Of a stretch of DNA of 64,000 bases, positions 17,450 through 26,687 are shown one piece after another. Position 1 is the first letter of the stretch; each line of letters opens with the position of its first letter. The position numbers were made by a program, and so were the translations under genes. The stretch spans positions 182,812-246,811 of the forward strand of contig NZ_QLLY01000013.1 in NCBI RefSeq assembly GCF_003259365.1, written 5' to 3'. This stretch comes from Streptomyces sp. PsTaAH-137 (GTDB lineage Bacteria > Actinomycetota > Actinomycetes > Streptomycetales > Streptomycetaceae). The notes under the pieces were generated by a model. That model was not told the DNA's origin, did no database searches, and saw nothing but the letters and a program-made list of their open reading frames with translations.

Positions 17450-19624
17450 CTAAGCCCCGGGCACCTGTGCCCGGACCAACCGCTGCAAGCGGGTCGTCCG
17501 CGGCTTGGCGGGGACCTCGGCGACCGCGCGGGGCAATGCGGAGTCCACCCCGTGCACCACGGACAGATGCCGCTCCCCGCGCCCGAACGCCGTGTACACC
17601 CAGGGCCTGCTCAGCCCCGCAGCGGCGTCTCCGGGCAGCACCACCACGGCGGCGGCCCACCGCAGCCCCACAGCCTGGTGCCCGGTCACCGCCCACCCGT
17701 GCCGCACGGCCCGCTCCACCTGCTCCTTCGGTACGAGCACGGGCTCCCCGTCACACTCGATGCGCAGCCCCTCCGCATCGGCCCCGACGACCCGCCCGGG
17801 CCTGATCCGCCCGGGACCGGCGACGTGCACCACCCGGTCCCCGGGGTCGAACCCCCCGAACCGCCCGGGGCCCGGATTCAGCCGCTCCTTCAGCGCCGCG
17901 TTCAGCGCCCGGGTCCCCGCCGCGCCCGCGTGCCCAGGGGTGATCACCTGGGTCTCCTCGGCGGGCACCCCGATGGCCCGCGGCACCGAGTCAGCGACGA
18001 GCTGCACGGTGCGGTGGACCGCCTCGGCGCCGTCCCGCACCGGCACGATCACGACCTCCTTGCCGGGCGCCTCCACCTGGGTCAGCTCACCGATGCCGAT
18101 GCCCGAGACCAGCTCTCCGATCGGCCCGAAGTCCGGCGTCCGGGACGCCAGGCGCGGGCAGATCGCGGCGGCCAGCAGATCCGCGAAGACCCGCCCCGGC
18201 CCGGCCGACCACAGCACGCCCGGGTCACCGCTGAGCACCAGACAGGTGCCGTCGGCCAGCAGCTCCACGAGCATCGCGGCCGTGTCCACGTCCAGCTGCG
18301 GCGCGTCCAGGACGACCAGCAGATCGGCCGCGAGTGCGCCGTCGGCGTCCCGGCCGGGTCCCTGCGTCTGGGTGAGCAGACCCTCCACGGTGGCCGTGGC
18401 GGTCTCCGGCGCGTCGGCTCCGAGCAGCGCCGCGGCCCTGCGCCGCCCGTCCGCACTGTGGGCGGCCACACACACCCGCAGCCCGAGACCGGCCGCGGCC
18501 GAGGCCAGGGCCAGCGGCTCGGCGCGGGCGGCCTCGCCACCGGTGTGCAGCACGAGGCGGTGCGCGGCGGCGGCCCGGATCAGCTCGGCCGTCGTACCGG
18601 AAGCGGCCTCGGCCGCGGTCTCCCAGCCGTCCCCGAGGGAGCCGCCGTCCTTGGGCGCGGAGTTGATGATCCGGGCGAGACCGTCGGCCAGGCTCTCCTC
18701 GGCGAGCGCGTACCGCTCCAGGCCGACCAGGATCCGTACCGGCCGCTCGGCCTCTTCCTCGCCCTCCTCGGCCGGTTCGGGCGCGGGCGCGTCCTCGACG
18801 GGGTCCTGGAACAGGATCGCGTCGCCCTCCGCGGCGGCGCTCTGCACGGCCTCGGCCGGATCGGGCACCCCGCGCTTGCCGAGCGCCTCCGAGAGCACCG
18901 GAAGGTCCAGGGCCGTGTGCCCGGCGACCGCCGCCTGTTCGAGCAGCCAGACGGTGACCGCGCGGCCCCGCCGCTCGTCCTCCGGGCCGCACTCGGCGCC
19001 GAGCAGCGCCCGCGCGAACCCGTCGGCCTGCTCGGGCCGCACCCCGCTCACCCGCAACAACTGCCAGGGATCCTCGCGCAGCAGCTCCTCGGCGCCCTCA
19101 CCCAGCGCCGTGGCGGCCGCGCCGGCGAGCGTGTCCGGTGCTCCGCCCTCGACGAGCACCGCCCGCACGGCGGCCACCGTGTCGGCGTCGGGCCCCGCGT
19201 CCACGACCGGTGCGGCAGGCGCGGCAGGCGTCTGGGGTCGCGGCTCGGGCACGGCCGCGGCCGGGCGCGGCGCGGGCTCGGGCTCCGGCTTCGCGAACCC
19301 GGCGGTGGCGGGCTTCTCGCCGCTCTCCACGGCACGTACGGCGGCGAGGAGATCGGCGGCGGTGCCGCTCAGCTTCGTACCGGCGGCGATCGGTCCGTCC
19401 TTGGCGGCCTTGCGCTGCGCGATGCGCTCCCGCAGCTCCCGCTGCGCGGCGATCTCGGCCTCGGCCTCGGACGGCTGGGGCGCGGCCTCCTCGGTGCCGG
19501 ACGCCTCGGTCCCGTCCCCGGCCGCTTCGGTCGTCTCGACCGCCTCGACGGATGTCTCCGTGTCCGGCCCGGCGTCGGGGCCCGGCCCTGACTCGTTCTC
19601 CGCGGCAGCGGACTCCGTGCTCAC
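17450..19624 (-). CDS. RecD2-like helicase fold without ATPase motifs
   Basis: This 724-residue protein has an acidic low-complexity N-terminus (1-75), a Pro/Ala linker (110-145), a helix-hairpin-helix region like RecD2 (LLREDPWQLLRVSGVRPEQADGFA, about 181-204, read in two parts), and a helicase core. The core still aligns with RecD2: motif III reads SGDPGVLWSAGPGRVFADL near 465-483, and the C-terminal WVYTAFGRGERHLSVV matches the last helicase motif. But the Walker A position is TGGEAARAEP (361-370) with no GKT/GKS, Walker B reads VVLDAP without the catalytic Glu, and the HKSQGSE motif has become HQAVGLRW. It is thus probably a DNA-binding or scaffold protein rather than an active motor (inference). 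It starts with GTG overlapping the upstream aldo/keto reductase stop. Confidence 0.78.
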   Translation of the reverse strand: MSTESAAAENESGPGPDAGPDTETSVEAVETTEAAGDGTEASGTEEAAPQPSEAEAEIAAQRELRERIAQRKAAKDGPIAAGTKLSGTAADLLAAVRAVESGEKPATAGFAKPEPEPAPRPAAAVPEPRPQTPAAPAAPVVDAGPDADTVAAVRAVLVEGGAPDTLAGAAATALGEGAEELLREDPWQLLRVSGVRPEQADGFARALLGAECGPEDERRGRAVTVWLLEQAAVAGHTALDLPVLSEALGKRGVPDPAEAVQSAAAEGDAILFQDPVEDAPAPEPAEEGEEEAERPVRILVGLERYALAEESLADGLARIINSAPKDGGSLGDGWETAAEAASGTTAELIRAAAAHRLVLHTGGEAARAEPLALASAAAGLGLRVCVAAHSADGRRRAAALLGADAPETATATVEGLLTQTQGPGRDADGALAADLLVVLDAPQLDVDTAAMLVELLADGTCLVLSGDPGVLWSAGPGRVFADLLAAAICPRLASRTPDFGPIGELVSGIGIGELTQVEAPGKEVVIVPVRDGAEAVHRTVQLVADSVPRAIGVPAEETQVITPGHAGAAGTRALNAALKERLNPGPGRFGGFDPGDRVVHVAGPGRIRPGRVVGADAEGLRIECDGEPVLVPKEQVERAVRHGWAVTGHQAVGLRWAAAVVVLPGDAAAGLSRPWVYTAFGRGERHLSVVHGVDSALPRAVAEVPAKPRTTRLQRLVRAQVPGA

Positions 19625-20604
19625 AACGTGCTCCAGTCCTGATCGGGATAGCGGTGCACGGGCGCCGACACGTCGTCGAGCGCCTGGCAGATCTCGTCAG
19701 GAAGACTAAGGGCCTCCACTGACAATGCCGCCGTGAGCTGCTGGGTGTTGCGCGGGCCGATGATCGGCGCGGCCACGCCGGGCCGGTCCCTGACCCAGGC
19801 CAGGGCGACCTGGAGCGGGGTCACCGCGAGCCCGTCCGCGGCTATGGCCACCGCGTCCACGATGTGCCCCGCGGCCTCGTCCAGGTACGGGGCGACGAAC
19901 GGCGCCATGTGGTCGGAGCCGCCGCGCGAGTCCGCGGGCGTGCCGCCCCGGTACTTGCCCGTCAGCACCCCGCGCCCGAGCGGCGACGACGGCAGCAGCC
20001 CGATGCCCAGGTCGAGGGCGGCGGGGAGCACCTCCCGCTCCACCCCGCGCTGGAGCAGCGAGTACTCCATCTGCGTACTGGCGATACGGGTCCGGGTGCC
20101 CGGCGCGGAGAGCTGCCAGGTGCCCGCCTTGGCCAGCTGCCACCCGCAGAAGTTCGACACCCCCGCATAGCGGGCCCGCCCGCTGCTGACAGCGATGTCG
20201 AGCGCCTGGAGCGTCTCGTCGAGCGGGGTCTCGGTGTCGTAGGCGTGAATCTGCCAGAGGTCGACGTAGTCGGTGCCGAGCCGGGCGAGCGAGGCGTCGA
20301 GCGCGGCGAGCAGATGGCCGCGCGAGCCGTCGAAGCGCCGGTCCGGGTCGGGCACACTGCCCGCCTTGGTGGAGATGACCAGGTCACGGCGGGGGACCAG
20401 GCCCTCGATGAGCCGGCCGAGCAGATACTCCGACTCGCCGTCCCCGTACACGTCGGCCGTGTCGACGAGCGAGCCGCCCGCCTCCCAGAAGACCTTCAAC
20501 AGGTCGGCGGCGTCGTGCTCGTCCGTGTCACGGCCCCAGGTCAGGGTGCCGAGCCCGATCCGGGACACACGCAGGCCGGTACGGCCGAGATGCCTCTGCT
20601 CCAT
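19621..20604 (-). CDS. Aldo/keto reductase
   Basis: This is an NADP-dependent oxidoreductase with the (beta/alpha)8 fold, 327 residues. It begins MEQRHLGRTGLRVSRIGLGT and has the active-site DTADVYGDGESEYLLG (Asp/Tyr), STKAG (Lys) and QIHAYD (His) segments. The frame is open upstream, but the family start fits ATG 20604. The stop overlaps the GTG of the helicase-like gene by four bases, so the two are probably co-transcribed. The substrate is unknown. Confidence 0.92.
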   Translation of the reverse strand: MEQRHLGRTGLRVSRIGLGTLTWGRDTDEHDAADLLKVFWEAGGSLVDTADVYGDGESEYLLGRLIEGLVPRRDLVISTKAGSVPDPDRRFDGSRGHLLAALDASLARLGTDYVDLWQIHAYDTETPLDETLQALDIAVSSGRARYAGVSNFCGWQLAKAGTWQLSAPGTRTRIASTQMEYSLLQRGVEREVLPAALDLGIGLLPSSPLGRGVLTGKYRGGTPADSRGGSDHMAPFVAPYLDEAAGHIVDAVAIAADGLAVTPLQVALAWVRDRPGVAAPIIGPRNTQQLTAALSVEALSLPDEICQALDDVSAPVHRYPDQDWSTL

Positions 20605-20748
20605 GGGCGCTGAGAGTACTGGCCGAAGGTCAGGATGGGGGGCCCGGCGCATATCTGTCCTGCCGCCCGTCGCGCTAGGGTGCCCGGGAAGAGACGTTAC
20701 CGATGGGTAATCCAGCGGTTCCCGCACGCGGTTAAGGGGATGTGGTCA

Positions 20749-21813
20749 ATGAAGCTCGGCATCAATCTCGGGTACTGGGGCCTGGGGATGGACACCGACA
20801 ACCTCGCCGTCGCCAAGGAGGCCGACCAGCTCGGCTACGCGGTGTGCTGGGCGGCCGAGGCGTACGGCTCCGACACCGTGACGGTGCTCAGCTACGTCGC
20901 CGCGCAGACCGAGCGCATCGACGTCGGCTCGGCCATCATGCAGATCCCGGCCCGCCAGCCCACCATGACGGCGATGACCGCCGCGACCCTCGACACCCTG
21001 TCCGGAGGCCGCTTCCGGCTCGGTCTCGGCGTCTCCGGACCGCAGGTCTCCGAGGGCTGGTACGGCGTGAAGTTCGACAAGCCGCTGGCCCGCACGCGCG
21101 AGTACGTCGACATCGTGCGCAAGGCCATGAGCCGTGAGCGGGTCTCCTACGAGGGCGCGCACTGGACGCTGCCGCTGCCGGAGGGGCCGGGCAAGTCGCT
21201 GAAGCTCACCGTGCACCCCCAGCGCGAGCACATCCCGCTCTACATCGCCGCGATCGGCCCGAAGAACCTGGAGCAGACCGGCGAGATCGCCGACGGCGCC
21301 CTGCTGATCTTCCCGTCCGCCGAGCACCTGGAGGACACCGCGATCAAGCACCTGCGCGCGGGCCGCGAGAAGGCCGGCAAGACGATGGAGGGCTTCGACG
21401 TCTGCCCGACCGTGCCGATCGCCGTGGGCCCCGGGGGCGGGGACGGGGACGTGTCCGCCCTCGCCGACCAGTTCCGTCCCTACACCGCGCTCTACGTCGG
21501 CGGCATGGGCAGCGCCAAGCAGAACTTCTACAACCAGCTCGCGCAGCGCATGGGATACGAGAAGGAGGCGGCCGAGATCCAGGAGAAGTACCTCTCCGGC
21601 GACAAGGACGGCGCCGCCGCGGCGATCCCGCAGAAGCTCATCGACTCGACCACGCTGCTCGGCTCCGTGGACCGGATCGCGGACCGGATGCGGGAGTACG
21701 CCGAGGCCGGTGTCACCACCCTGACGCTGTCCCCGGCGGGCTTCACGCTGGACGAGCGGCTCGCCTCGCTGCGCGCGGGCATCGAGGCCGTGGAGCGCGC
21801 CGGGCTGGCGTAG
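20749..21813 (+). CDS. LLM class F420-dependent oxidoreductase
   Basis: This is a luciferase-like (bacterial luciferase fold) oxidoreductase of 354 residues beginning MKLGINLGYWGLGMD. The segments SAIMQIPARQPTMTAMTAAT and GRFRLGLGVSGPQVSEGWYG are typical of F420-binding members of the family in actinobacteria. AAGGGG lies nine bases before ATG 20749; an ATG at 20740 is too close to it. The gene is divergent from the aldo/keto reductase. The substrate is unknown. Confidence 0.9.
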   Translation: MKLGINLGYWGLGMDTDNLAVAKEADQLGYAVCWAAEAYGSDTVTVLSYVAAQTERIDVGSAIMQIPARQPTMTAMTAATLDTLSGGRFRLGLGVSGPQVSEGWYGVKFDKPLARTREYVDIVRKAMSRERVSYEGAHWTLPLPEGPGKSLKLTVHPQREHIPLYIAAIGPKNLEQTGEIADGALLIFPSAEHLEDTAIKHLRAGREKAGKTMEGFDVCPTVPIAVGPGGGDGDVSALADQFRPYTALYVGGMGSAKQNFYNQLAQRMGYEKEAAEIQEKYLSGDKDGAAAAIPQKLIDSTTLLGSVDRIADRMREYAEAGVTTLTLSPAGFTLDERLASLRAGIEAVERAGLA

Positions 21814-22055
21814 TCAGGAGCGGGAGGCGGAGTCTTCCGCGGCCGTGGTGGGGGCTCGGGGTGTCTTCCCCGCCACGGCCGTCACGGAGAACAACGCGCC
21901 ATCCGGCCCGCGGTTACGCCTCCCCTCCCGGCACGGATCCTCCTTTCGGCCGAGTTGTCGGTCATTCCTGTTGCCTGCCACCGTCTCCCGCATTTGACTC
22001 GGTCTTTGCGAGCCATGGAGCCGCGGACCGCGCGTGGAGGCACGGAGGGACCCAG

Positions 22056-22844
22056 ATGCTGTCGGCCAGGAGTTTGTTCCAGGAGATTCTCGACAACGAC
22101 GACTCGTTCCGGCTGTTCTGCTCGATCGCCGCAGGCGGCGAGGCGCAGGGCGGCTGGGAGAACGGCCGGATCGCCGCCCTCGTCCCCGAGAGCGAGCGGG
22201 CCCTCGCGCCCAAGATCGCCCGGCACGGCGCCGACGAGGACAAGCACGGGCGGATCTTCAACGCCCTGCTGAAGAAGCGCGGCCTGACCCCGGTGCCGGT
22301 CCCGGACGAGACCGACTACACGATGCTCCTGGAGCGGCACGGCATCGGACTCCCGCACGAGCGGCTCAAGCGGGACGAGCCGCTGACCGTGCGGGACATC
22401 GTCACCTACCTCGCCCACAGCCGCGTCACCGAACAGCGCGCCTCCGAGCAGATGGAACTGCTGCGCAAGCACTTCTCCGGACACCCCGACATCGGCCGCG
22501 CGGTCAAGATGATCTCCAACGACGAGGACAACCACCTCGCCTACTGCCACGAGGAGTTGCTGCGTCTCGCTCACGCGGGACACGGCCGCGCCATCCAGCG
22601 CATCCTGCGCGAGTGCGCCCTCGCCGAGATCGCCGTCTACCGGGACGTGAGCCTCGCCGTCATGGACCACATGGGCCGCATCCTCGGCTGGTCCGCCCCG
22701 AAGGCGGGGGTGCTCGCCGCCGGTATCCGTGGCGTGTACGCGTACGAGCGTCTGGGCGGCTGGCGGCGGATGGTCTCCCTGTCGATGCCCCGGCGGCGCG
22801 ACGCGCTCGGCGGTCCCGCGACCACCTCCGTCGAGTTCGCGTGA
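22056..22844 (+). CDS. Ferritin-like domain protein
   Basis: This 262-residue protein is predicted to be a four-helix bundle carrying carboxylate/histidine metal ligands. The ligand-like segments are GADEDKHGRIF and ISNDEDNHLAYCHEE, two E/D-x-x-H patterns as in ferritin-like diiron proteins. GGAGGGA lies five bases before ATG 22056. The 242 bases upstream hold no gene that I can support. It may be a diiron oxidase or a metal-storage protein; the sequence does not decide. Confidence 0.82.
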   Translation: MLSARSLFQEILDNDDSFRLFCSIAAGGEAQGGWENGRIAALVPESERALAPKIARHGADEDKHGRIFNALLKKRGLTPVPVPDETDYTMLLERHGIGLPHERLKRDEPLTVRDIVTYLAHSRVTEQRASEQMELLRKHFSGHPDIGRAVKMISNDEDNHLAYCHEELLRLAHAGHGRAIQRILRECALAEIAVYRDVSLAVMDHMGRILGWSAPKAGVLAAGIRGVYAYERLGGWRRMVSLSMPRRRDALGGPATTSVEFA

Positions 22845-22865
22845 GCGGAACGTCCGCAGCGGTTC

Positions 22866-23873
22866 CTACAGCCAGCCGCGCCGCTTGAACGTCCGGTAGA
22901 GGACCAGTTCCAGGACGGCCATCACCACGATCACCGCCGGATACGACCACACCCAGTGCAGTTCGGGCATGTGGTCGAAGTTCATGCCGTAGATGCCCGC
23001 GATCATTGTGGGCACCGCGGCCATCGCCGCCCAGGCGGAGATCTTCCGCATGTCGTCGTTCTGCCGCACGCTCATCTGCGCCAGATGCGCGGACAGGATG
23101 TCCGTCACCAGGCGGTCCAGGCCGTCCACGGACTCGTTGACCCGGGTCAGATGGTCGTGCACGTCCCGGAAGAACGGCCGCGCGTCCTCGGCGACGAACG
23201 GCACGGCCGTGGGGAACGGGCCGATCCCCGCCAGCCGGGCCATCGGAATCGCCAGCGGCCCGGTGGCCCGGCGGAACTCCAGGATCTGCCGCTTGAAGGC
23301 GTAGATCCGCGACGCCGTGTCCCGCGAGCCGCCGCCGTCCGGCGAGAAGACCTCGGCCTCCAGCTCCTCCAGGTCGGTCTGCAACTCGGTCGCGACGTCC
23401 AGGTAGTGGTCGACCGTGGCGTCCGCGACCGCGTACAGCACCGCCGTCGGACCGTGCCGCAGGAAGGCCGGGTCGTGCTCCAGACGCTTGCGGACGTCCG
23501 CCAGGGACGAACCCTCGCCGTGCCGCACGGTGACCACGAACGAGTCGCCCAGGAAGAGCATCACCTCGCCCGAGGACACCCGGTCGCTCTTCGGCTCGTA
23601 GACGACCGGCTTGAGGACCACGAACAGCGAGTCGTCGTAGACCTCCAGCTTCGGCCGCTGGTGCGCCTTCATGGCGTCCTCGACGGCCAGCGGATGCAGC
23701 CCGAACTCCTCGGTGACCATGCCGAACTCGACCTCCGTGGCCTCGTGGAGCCCGATCCACAGGAAGGCGTCGTCCGCCGCCCGCGCCTCCGCGAGGGCGT
23801 CCGACAGGTCCCTGGGATCCGCCGGGGCCTCCACCCGGCGCCCCTCCCGATAGACGGCGCAGTCGACGATCAT
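22866..23873 (-). CDS. corA: CorA family Mg2+/divalent metal transporter
   Basis: CorA forms a pentameric inner-membrane channel for Mg2+ and related ions. The cytosolic N-terminal domain covers about 1-265. The signature YGMNF lies at the end of the first of two C-terminal membrane helices, followed by a short loop and the second helix ending in FKRRGWL. ATG 23873 is ten bases after GGGAAG; the ATG at 23882 touches that site and is unlikely. It is divergent from the phosphatase gene and convergent with the ferritin-like gene. Confidence 0.93.
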   Translation of the reverse strand: MIVDCAVYREGRRVEAPADPRDLSDALAEARAADDAFLWIGLHEATEVEFGMVTEEFGLHPLAVEDAMKAHQRPKLEVYDDSLFVVLKPVVYEPKSDRVSSGEVMLFLGDSFVVTVRHGEGSSLADVRKRLEHDPAFLRHGPTAVLYAVADATVDHYLDVATELQTDLEELEAEVFSPDGGGSRDTASRIYAFKRQILEFRRATGPLAIPMARLAGIGPFPTAVPFVAEDARPFFRDVHDHLTRVNESVDGLDRLVTDILSAHLAQMSVRQNDDMRKISAWAAMAAVPTMIAGIYGMNFDHMPELHWVWSYPAVIVVMAVLELVLYRTFKRRGWL

Positions 23874-23935
23874 GACGGCCATTCTTCCCAGAGGGTTCGC
23901 CGACTGCACCTTCGCGTGCCTTTAGGCTGGCGACC

Positions 23936-24622
23936 ATGCCCACGCTGATCCTCGTCCGCCACGGACGTTCCACCGCCAACACCGCGGGTCTGCTCGCCGG
24001 CTGGACGCCCGGCGTGGCCCTCGACGAGCGCGGCAGCGCACAGGCCGCCACGCTGCCCGAGCGGCTGAAGGACCTGCCGCTCGCCGAGATCGTCAGCAGC
24101 CCGCTCCAGCGCTGCCAGGAGACCGTCGCCCCGCTGCTCGCGGCACGGCCCGGCCTGACCGCGCACACCGACGACCGGATCGGCGAGTGCGACTACGGCG
24201 ACTGGTCGGGCCGCAAGCTGGCCGAACTCGCCGACGAGCCGCTCATGCAAGTCGTCCAGCAGCACCCGACGGCCGCCGCCTTCCCCGGCGGCGAGTCCAT
24301 GCGGCAGATGCAGCACCGGGCGGCGGAAGCGGTGCGGGAGTGGAACGCGCGCGTGGAGCGCGATCACGGCGCGGACGCCGTGTACGTCATGTGCTCGCAC
24401 GGCGACATCATCAAGTCCCTCGTGGCGGACGCTCTCGGGCTCCATCTGGACCTCTTTCAGCGGATCTCTGTAGAGCCGTGTTCCATCACAGCCATCCGTT
24501 ACACCCGGCTGCGCCCCTTTCTCGTACGCCTCGGGGACACCGGCGACTTCGGCTCGCTGGCCCCGCGCGAGCAGCCGCAGGGTCCGGACGCGACCGTCGG
24601 GGGCGGCGCTGGCGCACCGTGA
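23936..24622 (+). CDS. Histidine phosphatase family protein
   Basis: This phosphoglycerate-mutase-like phosphatase of 228 residues has the phosphohistidine motif LVRHGRST at residues 6-13, the SSPLQRCQET arginine segment, and the second catalytic histidine in MCSHGDIIKS. The C-terminal GGGAGAP tail is low complexity. It matches the actinobacterial group recalled as the MSMEG_4193 family, found beside DUF3090 and SCO1664-type genes, which follow here on the same strand. The substrate is unknown. Confidence 0.9.
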   Translation: MPTLILVRHGRSTANTAGLLAGWTPGVALDERGSAQAATLPERLKDLPLAEIVSSPLQRCQETVAPLLAARPGLTAHTDDRIGECDYGDWSGRKLAELADEPLMQVVQQHPTAAAFPGGESMRQMQHRAAEAVREWNARVERDHGADAVYVMCSHGDIIKSLVADALGLHLDLFQRISVEPCSITAIRYTRLRPFLVRLGDTGDFGSLAPREQPQGPDATVGGGAGAP

Positions 24623-24687
24623 TCGTCCGCCGCAGTAGGGTGAAGCAGCCGTAAGCACACACCACCCCCAGACCATGGAGACAGGAC

Positions 24688-25278
24688 GTGTCCCGTCAGG
24701 TGTTCCTCTACGACCCTCCGGAGCGTTTCGTGGCCGGTACGGTCGGACTCCCCGGGCGCCGCACCTTCTTCCTGCAAGCCTCGGCAGGAACCCGGGTCAC
24801 CAGCGTCGCGCTGGAGAAGACCCAGGTCGCCGCGCTCGCCGAGCGCATGGACGAGCTGCTCGACGAGGTGGTGCGGCGCAGCGGCGGGAACGCGCCGGTG
24901 CCGGCCGTGACCCCCACCGAGATCGCCGACACCGCCCCGCTCGACGCACCGGTCGAGGAGGAGTTCCGGGTCGGGACCATGGCCCTGGCCTGGGACGGCG
25001 ACGAACAGCGCATGATCGTCGAGGCGCAGGCCCTCGTCGAGATGGACGCCGAGTCCGAGGAGGACCTGGCGGAGGCCGAGGAAAGGCTTCTCCAGGACGA
25101 GGAGAACGGCCCGCCGATGCTCCGCGTCCGCCTCACCGGCAACCAGGCGCGCGCCTTCGCCAAGCGGGCCCTGGAGGTCGTCAACGCGGGCCGCCCGCCG
25201 TGCCCGCTGTGCAGTCTGCCGCTCGACCCGGAGGGACACGTATGTCCGCGCCAGAACGGATACCGGCGCGACGCGTGA
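24688..25278 (+). CDS. DUF3090 family protein
   Basis: This 196-residue protein begins with GTG (SRQVFLYDPPERFVAGTVG) and matches the actinobacterial DUF3090 family. The C-terminus carries a likely zinc knuckle, CPLCSLPLDPEGHVC. The phosphatase upstream and the SCO1664-like gene downstream form a conserved trio; the last 37 bases overlap the next gene. The biochemical role is unknown to me. Confidence 0.88.
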   Translation: MSRQVFLYDPPERFVAGTVGLPGRRTFFLQASAGTRVTSVALEKTQVAALAERMDELLDEVVRRSGGNAPVPAVTPTEIADTAPLDAPVEEEFRVGTMALAWDGDEQRMIVEAQALVEMDAESEEDLAEAEERLLQDEENGPPMLRVRLTGNQARAFAKRALEVVNAGRPPCPLCSLPLDPEGHVCPRQNGYRRDA

Positions 25279-26081
25279 GCGGCCACGACGCCCTGGACCT
25301 CCTCACCCGCGGGGAGCTGCACGTCGAGGGGCAGATCAGGGACGCGTCCAACGCCGTCCTGCTGTGCCGGGTCACCCACGGGGACCAGGAGGCGGCCTGC
25401 GTCTACAAACCCGTCCGCGGTGAGCGGCCGCTGTGGGACTTCCCCGACGGCACGCTCGCCCAGCGCGAGGTCGCGGCCTTCGAGGTCTCCGAGGCGCTCG
25501 GCTGGGGCCTGGTCCCGCCGACCGTGCTGCGCGACGGGCCGTACGGCGAGGGCATGTGCCAGCTGTGGATCGACACCCCCGAGGAGCCGGCCGACGACGG
25601 CAGGCTGCTGGCGCTGGTCGACGGCGAGGAACCGGGGGAGGGGTGGAAGGCCGTCGGGTTCGCCGAGGTCGGCGAGGGGCGCACCGCGCTGCTCGTGCAC
25701 GCCGACGACGCCCGCCTGCGACGGCTCGCCGTGCTCGACGCGGTGATCAACAACGGCGACCGCAAGGGCGGCCACCTGCTCGTCGACGACGGCGCGCGGC
25801 TGTACGGCATCGACCACGGCGTCACCTTCAACGTCGAGGACAAGCTGCGCACGCTGCTGTGGGGCTGGGCCGGGGAACCGCTCACCGAGGAGGCGACCGG
25901 CGCGCTGGAGGGCCTGCGAGGGGGCCTCGCCGAGGGCGAGCCGCTCGCGGCGCGGCTGGCGGAGCTGATCACCGCGGCCGAGCTGGACGCCGTACGGGAG
26001 CGGGTGGCCGCGCTGCTGAAGTCCGGCCGGCACCGGGAGCCGAGCGGGGAGTGGCCCGCCATCCCGTGGCCGCCGATCTGA
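25242..26081 (+). CDS. SCO1664 family protein, lipid-kinase-like fold
   Basis: This 279-residue protein contains features of the PI3/PI4-kinase or HipA-like fold: an ATP-lysine-like ACVYKPVRGE, a catalytic-loop-like INNGDRKGGHLL, and a metal-site-like YGIDHGVTF. Kinase activity is inferred from these segments, not known. ATG 25242 follows GGAGGGAC and lies inside the end of the DUF3090 gene (37-base overlap), so translation is probably coupled. Confidence 0.87.
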   Translation: MSAPERIPARRVSGHDALDLLTRGELHVEGQIRDASNAVLLCRVTHGDQEAACVYKPVRGERPLWDFPDGTLAQREVAAFEVSEALGWGLVPPTVLRDGPYGEGMCQLWIDTPEEPADDGRLLALVDGEEPGEGWKAVGFAEVGEGRTALLVHADDARLRRLAVLDAVINNGDRKGGHLLVDDGARLYGIDHGVTFNVEDKLRTLLWGWAGEPLTEEATGALEGLRGGLAEGEPLAARLAELITAAELDAVRERVAALLKSGRHREPSGEWPAIPWPPI

Positions 26082-26133
26082 GCCCGGTCCGCTCCCGGGG
26101 CGGTTGTCAGTGGCCCGCGCTACGTTCGGGGGC

Positions 26134-26574
26134 ATGACCAAGCTGATTGTCGAGGACCGGATCGACCGCCCGGCGAAGGACGTCTTCGAGGCCATCGTCA
26201 CCGTCGAGGGCCTGTCGGGCTTCTTCGTCGAGCGCACCTCCGCGCCGATGGTGCCCGGCACCACCGTGACCTGGAGCTTTCCCCATGTCGACGCGGAGTT
26301 CGACGTCGAGATAGGCGAGATCGAGCCCGATCGGCTCGTCTCGTGGTCCTGGCCGGGTGGCCAGGTCGTCATCGAGCTGCGGGAGACCGCTGCCGGGGCC
26401 ACCGCGATCACCGTGATGGAGCAGCCGATGGGGGACGGGGCCGAGGGCGCGGCGCGGGCGGTCGGGCAGACACAGGGCTGGACGTACTTCGTGTGCACCC
26501 TGCGCGCCTATCTGCTGCACGGCATACGCCACTTCGGGCTCTCGGACGGCATCCGGGCCACCGTCACCGGCTAG
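26134..26574 (+). CDS. SRPBCC/START-like (AHSA1) protein
   Basis: This 146-residue protein begins MTKLIVEDRIDRPAKDVFEA and follows the activator-of-Hsp90-like pattern: a central FDVEIGEIEPDRLVSWSW strand pair and a C-terminal helix. The fold makes a hydrophobic ligand pocket. It has no export signal. It lies 52 bases after the SCO1664-like gene and 113 before mshC. The ligand and role are unknown. Confidence 0.85.
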   Translation: MTKLIVEDRIDRPAKDVFEAIVTVEGLSGFFVERTSAPMVPGTTVTWSFPHVDAEFDVEIGEIEPDRLVSWSWPGGQVVIELRETAAGATAITVMEQPMGDGAEGAARAVGQTQGWTYFVCTLRAYLLHGIRHFGLSDGIRATVTG

Positions 26575-26687
26575 CGGGGCTCAGGGGGCCGCCTAGCGAC
26601 CCCCGCCCAGGGGCGCAAGAGGGCCTCGTCGGCCATCGGACCTGGTCCGGTTCGTATCCGGAAGCACCGTCCGGTTACGCTCATGGC

